From the NCBI RefSeq assembly GCF_022829365.1, contig NZ_JAKSYJ010000102.1:124001-188000 (forward strand): a stretch of 64,000 nucleotides of DNA, in the 5' to 3' direction. Below, in pieces: positions 43,509 through 52,323 of the stretch. Every line of letters starts with the position of its first letter. Positions within the stretch are counted from its first letter, which is position 1. The DNA comes from Methylobacterium sp. J-077 (GTDB lineage Bacteria > Pseudomonadota > Alphaproteobacteria > Rhizobiales > Beijerinckiaceae). Made by a program: the position numbers and the translations under genes. Below the pieces are notes generated by a model. That model did not search any database. It was not told the DNA's origin and saw only the letters and a program-made list of their open reading frames with translations.

Positions 43509-43895
43509 ATGAAGCTCGCGACGCTGGCCTGCCTCGCCGCCCTCTGCCTTGTCGGGCCGGTCGCCTACGCCGCACCGGGCGAGACGGCCAAGCCGGCCGC
43601 ACCGGCGAGCGCCGCACCGCCGGCCGAGGCGCCGCCGCCGGCCGCACCCACTGCTGCGGCCCCCGCCGCGTCCGCGGCCGCGCCGCAGGCCGCCCCCCGT
43701 TCGGCGTCGAGCGGCCGGGCCGAGCGGCGGCGGCGGTCCTACGCGGCCTGCAACCGCGCTTCCCACCAGCGCGGCCTGCGCGGCGGCAAGCGGCGCCGGT
43801 TCCTGATCCGCTGCCGGCTCGGCTACGAGCGCACCCACACCCAGCCGGCGCAGCCGAGTGCCGCCCCGCCGGTCCAGCCCGGCCGCAAGCCGTGA
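43509..43895 (+). CDS. Secreted Ala/Pro-rich protein with PsiF-like motif
   Basis: The 128-residue protein has a signal peptide (ends AYA), an Ala/Pro-rich linker of about 40 residues, then RRRSYAACNRASHQRGLRGG followed by KRRRFLIRCRLGYER. Two cysteines spaced as in the PsiF repeat (C-x-A-x-L-x-G-x-R-x-F-x-x-C) are visible. It is exported to the periplasm; function unknown. A HAD phosphatase gene begins 31 bases downstream. Confidence 0.65.
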   Translation: MKLATLACLAALCLVGPVAYAAPGETAKPAAPASAAPPAEAPPPAAPTAAAPAASAAAPQAAPRSASSGRAERRRRSYAACNRASHQRGLRGGKRRRFLIRCRLGYERTHTQPAQPSAAPPVQPGRKP

Positions 43896-43926
43896 CGGGC
43901 GGCCCCGTGCCCGGCATGGTCGGGCG

Positions 43927-44598
43927 ATGAAGCTCATCGTCTTCGACGTCGACGGCACCCTGGTCGACAGCCAGCACCTGATCGTCGCCGCGCAGGGGCT
44001 CGCCTTCGCGGAGAACGGCCTGCCGGCCCCGGGCCGGCGCGAGGCGCTCTCGGTGGTCGGTCTGTCGCTGCCGCAGGCGTTCCGGCGCCTGGTCGGCGAG
44101 GACGGGCCGATCGCGGAACTCTCCGAGAGCTACAAGCAGGCCTATAACCGCCTGCGCGTCGATCCCGCCTACGAGGAACCGCTGTTCCCCGGGATGGGCG
44201 AGCTGCTGGCCCGGCTGCATGCCCGCGAGGACGTGCTGATCGGCCTCGCCACCGGCAAATCGCGCCGCGGCGTCGACCGGCTGATCGAGCATCACGGCTG
44301 GGCCGACTGGTTCGCCACCACCCAGAGCGCGGACGACGCCCCCTCCAAGCCCGACCCGACCATGCTGCTCCAAGCGATCGCGGAGGCCGGCTGCAGCCCC
44401 GACACCACCGTGATGGTCGGCGACACGACCTTCGACATCGCCATGGGCGTGTCGGCCGGGGCCGTCTCCGTGGGGGTCGGCTGGGGCTACCACCCGGCCG
44501 GCGCCCTCTACGGGGCCGGGGCGGTCACGGTGGTGTCGAGCGCCGGCGCGCTGGAGTGGTTGTTTTCCGGGGGGGAGCCGCCTGCCGGTGCAGGTTAG
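43927..44598 (+). CDS. HAD-IA family hydrolase (phosphoglycolate phosphatase-like)
   Basis: The 223-residue protein carries HAD motif I at the start (VFDVDGTLVDS with Asp7 and Asp9), motif II in GLATGKSRRG, the Lys in SKPDPTML, and motif IV in VMVGDTTFDIAMG. It dephosphorylates small phosphate esters; phosphoglycolate or pyrophosphate-type substrates are likely by similarity (Gph-like). No substrate gene lies next to it. Confidence 0.88.
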   Translation: MKLIVFDVDGTLVDSQHLIVAAQGLAFAENGLPAPGRREALSVVGLSLPQAFRRLVGEDGPIAELSESYKQAYNRLRVDPAYEEPLFPGMGELLARLHAREDVLIGLATGKSRRGVDRLIEHHGWADWFATTQSADDAPSKPDPTMLLQAIAEAGCSPDTTVMVGDTTFDIAMGVSAGAVSVGVGWGYHPAGALYGAGAVTVVSSAGALEWLFSGGEPPAGAG

Positions 44599-44615
44599 GC
44601 TATTCCTACCCTCCT

Positions 44616-44728
44616 CCTCATCCTGAGGTGCCGGAGCGAAGCGGAGGCCTCGAAGAAGCCCTCCAGGGGTCGCGCGGCCGGCTGGAGGGCTCCTTCGAGG
44701 CTCGCTGCGCTCGCACCTCAAAATGAGG
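44616..44728. repeat. Palindromic repeat family B
   Basis: Outer arms of 16 bases (44616-44631 and 44713-44728, two mismatches) enclose inner arms of 19 bases (44648-44666 and 44682-44700, one mismatch). The core words CCTGAGGTGCCGGAGC and GAAGCGGAGGCCTCGAAG form a two-stem structure. It lies between the HAD gene and the ATP12 gene and resembles intergenic repeats scattered in rhizobial genomes. Confidence 0.8.
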
Positions 44729-44799
44729 ACGCGGGTGGGACACGCGGGGTCGTGCCAAACAGGCTCGCCGACGAACCCGAAACCCCCTATCTCGCATCC

Positions 44800-45591
44800 A
44801 TGAGCGATGTGACGAACGAGTGGCTCGGCGAACCGGGCGACGGGGGAGAACGGCCCGATCCGATGCGGTCGGCCCGGGGCCATGCCAAGCCCGCCCTCCC
44901 CCGCCGGTTCTACCAGGAGGCCGGCTTCGCCGAGGGCCCGGACGGGTTCCGGCTGACCCTCGACGGGCGCCCGGCCAACACGCCGGCGCGCAATCCGCTG
45001 AGCCTGCCGACCCGGGCTCTGGCCGAAAAGGTCGCGGCCGAATGGGCCGCCCAGGCCATCGTGATCGACCCGGCCAAGATGCCGCTGACCCGACTTGCGA
45101 ATACCAGCATCGACGGTGTCGCGCCCCGGCACGCGGCCGTGGTCGAGGATCTCTGCGCCTATGCGGGCACCGACCTCGTCGCCTATCGGGCCGGGGATCC
45201 GGAGCGGCTGGTCTCGGCCCAGGCCGCCGCCTGGGACCCGATCCTCGACTGGGCCCGGGAGGCGTTCGGCGCCCGGGTGATCCTCAGCGAGGGCGTGATG
45301 CATGTCACCCAACCGTCCGACACCGTGCGGGCGCTGTCCGAGGCGGTGGCCGCGGTGGACAGCCCGTTCCGGCTGGCCGGCCTGCACACGTTGACGACGC
45401 TCACCGGCTCGCTGCTGATCGCGCTCGCGGTGCTGCGGGGCCGGCTCACCCCGGCAGAGGCCTGGGACGCGGCCCATGTCGACGAGACCTATCAGGCGGC
45501 CGTCTGGGGCGGCGATGCCGAGGCCGAGGCGCGGCTGGCAATCCGCCGGGCGGAATTCGAGGCCGCGGCCGAACTCATCGCCAGCGTCTGA
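44800..45591 (+). CDS. ATP12 family chaperone
   Basis: The 263-residue protein has PRRFYQEAGFAEGPDGFRLT and DGRPANTPARNPLSLPTRAL, then EWAAQAIVIDPAKMPLTRLAN, the pattern of ATP12, the assembly factor for the F1-ATPase alpha subunit, found in mitochondria and alphaproteobacteria. It acts in the cytoplasm. The frame extends to a GTG at 44752, which would lie close to the repeat; the ATG at 44800 is used because family similarity begins just after it. Confidence 0.88.
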   Translation: MSDVTNEWLGEPGDGGERPDPMRSARGHAKPALPRRFYQEAGFAEGPDGFRLTLDGRPANTPARNPLSLPTRALAEKVAAEWAAQAIVIDPAKMPLTRLANTSIDGVAPRHAAVVEDLCAYAGTDLVAYRAGDPERLVSAQAAAWDPILDWAREAFGARVILSEGVMHVTQPSDTVRALSEAVAAVDSPFRLAGLHTLTTLTGSLLIALAVLRGRLTPAEAWDAAHVDETYQAAVWGGDAEAEARLAIRRAEFEAAAELIASV

Positions 45592-45634
45592 ACCCGCTCT
45601 CGGTGGATTGCGCAGATGCAGTTGCGCAACAATC

Positions 45635-45666
45635 CCGGCTTCGCTGCCGTGCTGCAGCGAAGCCGG
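45635..45666. repeat. Perfect 13-bp stem-loop after the ATP12 gene
   Basis: CCGGCTTCGCTGC and GCAGCGAAGCCGG pair across the loop CGTGCT with no mismatch, 44 bases after the ATP12 stop. There is no T-run, so it is a mRNA-end hairpin or half of a repeat element, not a classical terminator. Confidence 0.55.
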
Positions 45667-45722
45667 CTGACATCCCGCGAGGATTGACTTAGGGTCGGAC
45701 TATTCCAGTCATCGGATCATCA

Positions 45723-46022
45723 ATGCGCGCCGATCCTTGTCGTCATGATCGTTTCGAAGATGAATTGGCTGCGCTGCTCGGTAGCAAGCAATCGTCCGAC
45801 GATGAAGCGGCGCGCGGGGCGCTGTTCGCGGCGCTATCGCGGCTGGAACGACAGGCATTGATCGGCGGCGCTGCGGACCCGACCCTTCGGAAGATCGCCG
45901 AGGCGCGGTTCCTGGTGGGCATTCTGCGCGACGCGATGCGCCCGTCGCGGATCGCGCCGCTGCGGAGCCTTCTGCGGCTGACGGCGCAGACGCACCGTCT
46001 CGCGGAGGCCGATCCGGCCTGA
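45723..46022 (+). CDS. Hypothetical protein, 99 aa
   Basis: The frame gives a helical, charged protein that starts MRADPCRHDRFEDELAALLG and ends LLRLTAQTHRLAEADPA. No signal peptide or membrane segment, no known domain. Composition is that of a real soluble protein, and no other frame here is better. A ribosome binding site is not clear. It ends 27 bases before palindromic repeat A copy 2. Confidence 0.55.
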   Translation: MRADPCRHDRFEDELAALLGSKQSSDDEAARGALFAALSRLERQALIGGAADPTLRKIAEARFLVGILRDAMRPSRIAPLRSLLRLTAQTHRLAEADPA

Positions 46023-46048
46023 GTCGCCGCCCGACCTCTCACCGACGT

Positions 46049-46134
46049 CGTTGCGAGCGCAGCGAAATGACATAGGGAAACGCCATGGTTGGAGATCGCG
46101 CGTTTCACTGGGTTGATTCGCTGCGCTCGCGATG
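46049..46134. repeat. Palindromic repeat family A, copy 2
   Basis: Arms at 46049-46066 and 46117-46134 pair with two mismatches. The sequence matches copies at 29736 and 53656, but the inner part of the left arm has drifted (AGCGAAATGACA instead of AGCGAAGCAACC). It lies between two converging genes. Confidence 0.75.
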
Positions 46135-46148
46135 ATGGTCGAGGTGGC

Positions 46149-46643
46149 TCACCCCACCGGCTGGGCCAGTGCGGCACGCACCTTCCCTTCCAGCGAGGCC
46201 GGCTTGGCCGAAGGCGCGAACCGGGCGATCACCTGGCCGTTCCGGCCGACCAGAAACTTGGTGAAGTTCCACTTGATCGCCTTGGTGCCGAAGAGCCCTG
46301 AGCGGGCCTGCTTCAGGTGGTCGAACAGCGGCTCGGCCTCGGGCCCGTTCACCGCGACCTTGCCGAGCACCGGGAAGCTGACGTCGTAGGTCAGCGAACA
46401 GAAGCTCGCGATCTCGGCGGCGTCCCCCGGCTCCTGGGCGCCGAACTGGTTGCAGGGGAAGCCCAGCACCGTCAGGCCCTCGGCGCGATGCGCCCGCCAC
46501 AGCTGCTCCAGCCCGGCATATTGCGGGGTGAAGCCGCAGCGCGAGGCGGTGTTGACGATGAGCAGCACCGCGCCGCGATGCTGCGCGAGGGGGTAAGGGC
46601 TCCCGTCCGCCGCGGGAACGGTGAAATCGTGGATCGTCGTCAT
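46149..46643 (-). CDS. Glutathione peroxidase
   Basis: The 164-residue thiol peroxidase has the active-site Cys36 in NTASRCGFTPQY, Gln66 in GFPCNQFGAQ and Trp in KWNFTKFLV, completing the Cys-Gln-Trp triad. It uses cysteine rather than selenocysteine. It reduces hydroperoxides with glutathione or thioredoxin in the cytoplasm; gshB is in the same window. A YkgJ-like gene follows upstream on the same strand. Confidence 0.92.
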   Translation of the reverse strand: MTTIHDFTVPAADGSPYPLAQHRGAVLLIVNTASRCGFTPQYAGLEQLWRAHRAEGLTVLGFPCNQFGAQEPGDAAEIASFCSLTYDVSFPVLGKVAVNGPEAEPLFDHLKQARSGLFGTKAIKWNFTKFLVGRNGQVIARFAPSAKPASLEGKVRAALAQPVG

Positions 46644-46683
46644 GCCCGATCAGTCGGGCAAACCCGCGGGTGCCGCAAGGGCC

Positions 46684-47220
46684 TTACGCGGCCTTGACCT
46701 TCTGCACGTCGAAGCTCGGGCCCTGCGGGGTCATCCGGTCATGCGAGACGATCCGCTCGTCCGGCCCGACCACGCCGAGGCTGACGTCGCGGTCGGGCAG
46801 GACCACCGTGGTGGTCTTGTTGACGTGCACCAGCACGTGGCGGCGCAGCGGCACCGAGGCCACCGCCCAGCGCTTGAGCTGGCCGTAATAGGGCTCCCGG
46901 CGCCAGGCATTCGCTTGGCCGGGATCGACCTGGACGTTCATGTTGCGCGAGAGCGGGTCCAGCGTGAGCACCAGCTTGGCGCGGTCGGGCTTCCATTCCG
47001 GCCCGAGCCAGCTCTCGGTCATCCAGAGGCAGTGGAACGCCCGGCAATGATCGGGGCGCGTCGCGTGGATCGCGCAGCCCTGGCCGGCCTTGGTGTGGCG
47101 GCACCATTGGCCCGCGACGCTCTCCACCGCCGGCACGTCGTAGACCTTGCAGCACAGGGTGCAGGCGCCGCAGGCGCGCCCGGGGGCTGGTTGCGCCACC
47201 AAGGTTTCGGGATTCAGCAT
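46684..47220 (-). CDS. YkgJ family cysteine-cluster protein
   Basis: The 178-residue protein has ACGACTLCCKVYDV near residue 16, CRHTKAGQGCAIHA and RPDHCRAFHCLWM: the CxxCxxCC cluster plus downstream cysteines of the YkgJ family, expected to bind a metal or an iron-sulfur cluster. The start is uncertain; the ATG at 47220 gives MLNPETLVA, with longer frames possible to 47277. It is a second member of the family in this window (see 13908-14399). Role unknown. It is divergent from the aminotransferase gene. Confidence 0.8.
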   Translation of the reverse strand: MLNPETLVAQPAPGRACGACTLCCKVYDVPAVESVAGQWCRHTKAGQGCAIHATRPDHCRAFHCLWMTESWLGPEWKPDRAKLVLTLDPLSRNMNVQVDPGQANAWRREPYYGQLKRWAVASVPLRRHVLVHVNKTTTVVLPDRDVSLGVVGPDERIVSHDRMTPQGPSFDVQKVKAA

Positions 47221-47353
47221 GGATCGTGCGTCGCGCGGGTCAAACACGGGGGCATGCATCCGGCACCAGCCGGGCACGGGGCCCGCGGGGCTACCTGCAC
47301 GGGCATCGGGTCGGTAGTGTGGCGGCTTCCCTGGGATGAGGACGGTGCGAACG

Positions 47354-48742
47354 ATGCTCTCGAATCTCGCGACCCGCGACGTCGAAACCCTGCTCCACCC
47401 CTACACCAACCTGTCGACCCACCGGCACACCGGCCCGCTGGTGCTGGAGCGCGGCGAGGGCGTCCACGTCTACGACACGGAGGGCCGGTCCTACATCGAG
47501 GGTATGTCGGGCCTGTGGTGCACGGCGCTCGGCTACTCGAACGCGGAACTGGTCGAGGCCGCCCGGGTCCAGATGGGCCGGCTGCCGTTCACCCACCTGT
47601 TCTCCGGCCGCAGCCACGATCCCGGGATCGAGCTGGCCGAGACGCTCAAGGAGCTGATGCCGGTCCCGACCTCGAAGATCTTCTTCACGTCGTCCGGGTC
47701 CGAGGCCAACGACACCCAGGTCAAGCTCACCTGGTACTACAACAACGCGCTGGGCCGGCCGCGGAAGAAAAAGATCATCGCCCGGCAGAAGGGCTATCAC
47801 GGCGTCACGGTGGCCAGCGCCTCGATGACCGGCCTGACCGCGAACCATGCCGACTGGGACCTGCCGCTGCCGGGTTTCCTGCATGTCGCCTGCCCGCATT
47901 TCTATCGCGGCGCCGAGCCGGGCGAGACCGAGGAGGCCTATTCGGCCCGCCTCGCCGCCGAGCTGGAAGCGACGATCCTGCGCGAGGGGCCGGAGACGGT
48001 GGCCGCCTTCATCGCCGAGCCGGTGATGGGCGCCGGCGGGGCGATCGTGCCGCCGCGGGGCTATTTCCCCGCGATCCAGGCGGTGCTGGCCAAGTACGAC
48101 GTGCGGATGATCGCCGACGAGGTGATCTGCGGTTTCGGCCGGCTCGGCACCTGGTTCGGCAGCGAGGCCCTCGGGATCCGGCCCGATTCGATCTCCTTCG
48201 CCAAAGCCCTGACCTCGGCCTACATGCCGCTCGGCGGCGTCAGCATCGACGAGCCCCTCTACCAGGCGATGATCGGCCAGAGCGAGAAGCTCGGCACCTT
48301 CGGGCACGGCACCACCTATTCCGGCCACCCGGTGGCGGCCGCGGTGGCGCTGAAGGCGATCGAGATCTACCGGCGCGACCGGGTGATCGAGGGCGCGGCC
48401 GAGAAGGCGCCGCACTTCCAGCGCCGGCTCTCCGCACTCGCCGACCACGCCATCGTCGGCGAGGCCGGCGGCATCGGCCTGATCGGCGGCCTGGAGATCG
48501 TCGCCGACAAGGGGAGCAAGCGCCAGTACGACCCGAAGGCGGGCGTGGCCGCCCGCTGCGTCGCCTTCGCGCAGGGCGAGGGCCTGATCGTGCGGTCGCT
48601 GACCGGCGACCGGGTCGCCGTCTGCCCGCCGCTGATCATCACCCCCGACGAGATCGACGCGCTGTTCGACCGGCTGGGCCGGGCGCTCGACCGCACCCGC
48701 GACTGGATCCGCGCCGAGGGGTTGGAGGCGATGCCGGCCTGA
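47354..48742 (+). CDS. Class III aminotransferase (aspartate aminotransferase superfamily)
   Basis: The 462-residue PLP enzyme has the omega-transaminase layout: LHPYTNLSTHRHTGPLVLER at the start, IFFTSSGSEANDTQVKL, KGYHGVTVASASMTGL, ADEVICGFGRLGTWFG and SFAKALTSAYMPLGG with the PLP-lysine. It should use pyruvate or another keto acid as acceptor and an amine (beta-alanine, putrescine or similar) as donor. The ATG at 47354 has GAGGA about ten bases upstream; another ATG lies at 47336. Confidence 0.87.
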   Translation: MLSNLATRDVETLLHPYTNLSTHRHTGPLVLERGEGVHVYDTEGRSYIEGMSGLWCTALGYSNAELVEAARVQMGRLPFTHLFSGRSHDPGIELAETLKELMPVPTSKIFFTSSGSEANDTQVKLTWYYNNALGRPRKKKIIARQKGYHGVTVASASMTGLTANHADWDLPLPGFLHVACPHFYRGAEPGETEEAYSARLAAELEATILREGPETVAAFIAEPVMGAGGAIVPPRGYFPAIQAVLAKYDVRMIADEVICGFGRLGTWFGSEALGIRPDSISFAKALTSAYMPLGGVSIDEPLYQAMIGQSEKLGTFGHGTTYSGHPVAAAVALKAIEIYRRDRVIEGAAEKAPHFQRRLSALADHAIVGEAGGIGLIGGLEIVADKGSKRQYDPKAGVAARCVAFAQGEGLIVRSLTGDRVAVCPPLIITPDEIDALFDRLGRALDRTRDWIRAEGLEAMPA

Positions 48743-48790
48743 CGGGAACCGGCGCGGCCCGGGTCACACCGGGTCGCGCTGCGCCTCCGC

Positions 48791-50095
48791 CTACGCGATG
48801 GTCTGGACCCCCGTGGGGGTCAGCGGCGTGATCCGCAGGGTGGTGATCCGGTTCTTGGCCTTCCGGATCACCTGGAAGCGGAAGCCGTGGAAGTTGAAGG
48901 CGGTGCCCTGGTCGGGGATGGTCCGGGCCTCGTGGATGACCAGGCCCGCGATGGTGGTGGCCTCGTCGTCGGGCAGGTTCCAGTCCATGGCGCGGTTGAG
49001 GTCGCGGATCGGGACGCCGCCGTCGACATGGACCGAGCCGTCGCCCTGCGGGCGCACGCCGGACACCGTGACGTCGTGCTCGTCGGCGATCTCGCCGACG
49101 ATCTCCTCCAGGATGTCCTCCAGGGTCACGAGGCCCATCACCTCGCCGTACTCGTCGACCACCAGGGCGAAGTGGGTCTTCTTGGTCAGGAAGGCCTTGA
49201 GCTGGGCGCGCAGGGACGTGGTCCCGGGCACGAACCAGGTCTCCAGCGCCAGGGCCTCGACCTTGAGCCCCGAGGCGTCGCCGCCGGCGGCGTCCAGCGC
49301 CCGCAGCAGGTCCTTGGCGTGGAGCACGCCGACGATGTTCTCGGGCGTCCTGCGCCACAGCGGCATGCGGGTATAGGGCGAGGCCAGCACCGCCCGGACG
49401 ATGTCCTCGGAGGGCTGGTCGGCGTCGATCGCCCGCATCTTGGTGCGGTGGACCATCACGTCGGAGACCGACAGGTTCGACAGGTCGAGCAGGCCGCCGA
49501 GCATGTCGCGCTCGGCCTTGGCGACGCCGCCCTCCCGATGCATCAGCGCCACCTGCCCGCGCAGCTCCTCGGAGGCGGTGAGGATCGACTGGTGCTCGCC
49601 GATGGTGACGCCGAAGGGCTTCAGCATCAGCCGCACGAGATGCTCGATGGCGATCGCGGCTGGACCCATGATGGCGACCGCGAAGGCCACCGGCCGGGCG
49701 GTCAGCAGCGCGGCCTTGTCGGGCTTGGAAATGGCCAGCGTCTTCGGCAGCACCTCGGCGAAGACGATGACCAGCACCGACATGCCCACCGTCGCGTAGA
49801 TGACGCCGTTCTTGCCGAACAGCGCGGTGAGCACGCTGGTGGTGAAGGCCGAGGCGCCGATCGCCACGATGTTGTAGCCGATCAGCATCGCGCCGATGAA
49901 GCGCTCGCGGATCGCCAGGATGCGGTTGACGATCGCCGCCCGCGGGTCGCCCGCCTGTTCGAGGGCGTGCATCCGCGCCCGGGACGCGGCGGTGAAGGCG
50001 GTCTCGGCGCCCGCGAAGAAGGCCGAGAGCAGCAGTGAGATCACCACGATGCTCGCGGCGAACCACAGGTCGATATGGGTGTCCATCGGTTCCAA
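48791..50095 (-). CDS. CNNM/HlyC/CorC family membrane protein
   Basis: The 434-residue protein has an N-terminal DUF21 domain of four membrane helices (ADSEL-like FFAGAETAFTAASRARMHAL), then two CBS domains (SVSDVMVHRTKMRAIDADQP and a second near 270), and a C-terminal CorC/HlyC domain (HFALVVDEYGEVMGLVTLED and NLPDDEATTIAGLV). Proteins of this type are linked to Mg2+/Co2+ efflux or membrane stress; transport is not proven for this gene. It stands alone. Confidence 0.88.
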   Translation of the reverse strand: MEPMDTHIDLWFAASIVVISLLLSAFFAGAETAFTAASRARMHALEQAGDPRAAIVNRILAIRERFIGAMLIGYNIVAIGASAFTTSVLTALFGKNGVIYATVGMSVLVIVFAEVLPKTLAISKPDKAALLTARPVAFAVAIMGPAAIAIEHLVRLMLKPFGVTIGEHQSILTASEELRGQVALMHREGGVAKAERDMLGGLLDLSNLSVSDVMVHRTKMRAIDADQPSEDIVRAVLASPYTRMPLWRRTPENIVGVLHAKDLLRALDAAGGDASGLKVEALALETWFVPGTTSLRAQLKAFLTKKTHFALVVDEYGEVMGLVTLEDILEEIVGEIADEHDVTVSGVRPQGDGSVHVDGGVPIRDLNRAMDWNLPDDEATTIAGLVIHEARTIPDQGTAFNFHGFRFQVIRKAKNRITTLRITPLTPTGVQTIA

Positions 50096-50146
50096 GAGGC
50101 ACGACTCGTGCGGCGGGAAGGCCGCCCATATAGCGCCTCGCGCGGG

Positions 50147-51682
50147 TTATTGCGCGCCGATCCGACGCACCGTCCACGTCGCCCAGTAGACCGGCCGGCC
50201 GTAGAGGCTCGAGGCGTCGCGCCCGGAGGCCGTCGGGGCGAGCCGGTCGAGCCAGGTCAGGAACCCGGCCTTGCCCGCATAGACCGCCGGCGTGTCGAGA
50301 TTGCCCTGCGCATCGGTCATCCAGAAATGCGCGCTCCGATCGAAGCGACCGCTGCCGTCGCCGCCCGAGCGCAGCCCGAGATAGGCCGGCGAGCGGCCGG
50401 CCTCCACCGGGTCTGCGTAGAGGGTCAGCGCGCCGATCCCGTCGAGGTTCAGGTCGGGGGTGTATTGCAGGCAGATATCGGCCACCGGGCCGCCCGGCGC
50501 ATTGGCCGGCCGCTGGCAGGTATAGGACACGGCCCAGCGCGGCATGCCCTTGGCCCGCGCCACCCGGACCAGGCTGCCGGGCGGCAGCGGCCCGGCGAGT
50601 TTTTTCGCCGCCGACCAGACTTTTGCGGCCGACAGGTCCTTCGACGTGCGCAGGTAGAGGGCGGTGCGGCGCTTCTCCGGGGCGAGCCCGCAATCCTCGG
50701 GCAGGACGTCGGTGTAGACGTAGTGGTAGGTCCGGTCGACGATGCTGATCGAGCCGGCCAAGCCGTGAGTCTCGAAGGCTGGGGCCGGGCAGGCAGAGGC
50801 GATCGGCTTGCCGGATTCGTCGGCCACCGGGGCGGGATTGGGCGGCGTGCCGCGCCCGCCGGGGGTGAACGGCGTCCAGGCGAGCCCGTAGCCGTCCGGG
50901 CTCCGGGTGCGAATCTCGAAGGTCTGGAAATCGACGGTCCGGGCCGCGATCTGCACCCGGCGCCTGATGTCGGCCGGCTGCGCCGCGGGCTCGTCCGGCC
51001 CGGCCCTGCGGCCGCGCCGCCGGGTCGGGGCGTCGTCATCCGGCTCGCCGCCGACCCGCTCCTGCCCGAGCAGAAACACGTAGCTGTAGGCTTCCCCGGC
51101 CCAGTCGCGGCCCGAGACCGCGATCGGGTCGCGGGGGCCGATGCCCTCGGAAGCCGGTTCCGTCGCGCCGCGCTTGGCCGCGCGCTCCTCCGGGAGATCG
51201 ACCCAGAACCGGTCGGCCGAGGGTGGCAGCGTCGTGGCGAGCGCCTCCGGGCTGCGGCCTGTGCGCAGCGAGCCGCCGTCGCGGCTGTCGGTGGCGCGCC
51301 GCTCCGGGCACGGCTCGTCCCTGCGGCGCGACGCCACCGGGCTCTGGCCCTGGAAGATCGTCTGCAACGGGCCGGGTGCCTCGGCCCGCGGGAGCCGGAG
51401 GATCTGGACGCCGCGCACGAACGCGCAGGGCGCCGGCGCGATCAGAACGCCCTCGGCCTCGGCCCCGTCGCGGCAGATCTCGAGGCCGCCGCCGCCGGTG
51501 ACGTAGCAGCTCGGCGCGCTGGCTTCGGTGCCCGCGGCTCGGGCCTGGACCGGAAGCGTCGCCGCCGCGACGAGGGCCGCCGCGAGGGTGGAGGCAACCA
51601 GCAGCGCCACGGCTCGCGCCCTCGTGTGCCGGGGCTTGTCGGCGCTATTAACAGCGTGATCGACGGTATCGGCAGGATTCAT
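50147..51682 (-). CDS. Large secreted protein of unknown function
   Basis: The 511-residue protein has a signal peptide (ALVAAATLPVQARA) and a long mature part with several Tyr/Trp-rich repeats such as HYVYTDVLPEDCG, LYLRTSKDLSAAKVW and WAVSYTCQRP, and CLQYTPDLNLDGIGALTLYA near the end. This could be a beta-propeller of the glycosidase/sialidase type, but no catalytic set is visible, so I give no function. The ATG at 51682 is used; a GTG lies at 51706. Downstream on the same strand, 51 bases away, is the CorC-like gene. Confidence 0.65.
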   Translation of the reverse strand: MNPADTVDHAVNSADKPRHTRARAVALLVASTLAAALVAAATLPVQARAAGTEASAPSCYVTGGGGLEICRDGAEAEGVLIAPAPCAFVRGVQILRLPRAEAPGPLQTIFQGQSPVASRRRDEPCPERRATDSRDGGSLRTGRSPEALATTLPPSADRFWVDLPEERAAKRGATEPASEGIGPRDPIAVSGRDWAGEAYSYVFLLGQERVGGEPDDDAPTRRRGRRAGPDEPAAQPADIRRRVQIAARTVDFQTFEIRTRSPDGYGLAWTPFTPGGRGTPPNPAPVADESGKPIASACPAPAFETHGLAGSISIVDRTYHYVYTDVLPEDCGLAPEKRRTALYLRTSKDLSAAKVWSAAKKLAGPLPPGSLVRVARAKGMPRWAVSYTCQRPANAPGGPVADICLQYTPDLNLDGIGALTLYADPVEAGRSPAYLGLRSGGDGSGRFDRSAHFWMTDAQGNLDTPAVYAGKAGFLTWLDRLAPTASGRDASSLYGRPVYWATWTVRRIGAQ

Positions 51683-51900
51683 CCCGGCGGCGTTCAAAGA
51701 TGTCACGTCTATCGCCGCTGTCGATCCGGTTGTTCGGAAGGTCTGGCAGGCTCTAGCCTACGGTCCTGCGGCCGGGAAGTGGCGCGAACCACGCAAACCC
51801 GGCCGGAGCCGCCCGGCGTGGCGAACTCGGCGCGCCCTCGCCCGTTGTCGCGGCTTGAGGGCGCGGGCGCCCCACGTCGTCAGCCACCGGAGATCAGCGC

Positions 51901-52299
51901 ATGGATATCGCCGTCGACACCGTCACCGACATCGTTCTGCGGCTGCGCGCCATCGAGGTGAAGGAAGGCAACACCGATCCGGATTCGGGCTCGAACCCGA
52001 TCGACGACGGCTCCACCGACGTCCTGATCTCGGGCACCGACGACGCCACCGAATCCGAGGTTCGGGGCGCCATCGCCGGGCTCGACGATGATGCGAGGGC
52101 CGAGCTCCTGGCCCTGTTCTATATCGGCCGCGGCGACATGGAGCCGGAGGAATGGGGCGACGCGGTCCGCTTCGCCCGCGAGCGCGAATCCGTCGGCGAG
52201 GGTGCCGTGAAGGAATTGCTCGGCGCGCCGGATGCCGGCGACCTGCTGGAGGAAGGCCTCGACGCGATGGGGCTCAGCCCCGAACTGCCGCAGGCTTGA
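51901..52299 (+). CDS. DUF3775 domain-containing protein
   Basis: The 132-residue acidic protein starts MDIAVDTVTDIVLRLRAIEV and contains LDDDARAELLALFYIGRGDM followed by EPEEWGDAVRFARER, the DUF3775 pattern known from alphaproteobacteria. GGAG before the ATG is a good ribosome binding site. Function unknown. The next gene follows after 24 bases, in the same direction. Confidence 0.82.
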   Translation: MDIAVDTVTDIVLRLRAIEVKEGNTDPDSGSNPIDDGSTDVLISGTDDATESEVRGAIAGLDDDARAELLALFYIGRGDMEPEEWGDAVRFARERESVGEGAVKELLGAPDAGDLLEEGLDAMGLSPELPQA

Positions 52300-52323
52300 A
52301 CCTCAAGACAGGAGAGCGGCGGC

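Noticed and set aside
43441..45477. A 678-codon open frame antisense to the HAD and ATP12 genes
   Set aside because: It covers parts of three plus-strand genes and the palindromic repeat B, and has no recognisable domain.
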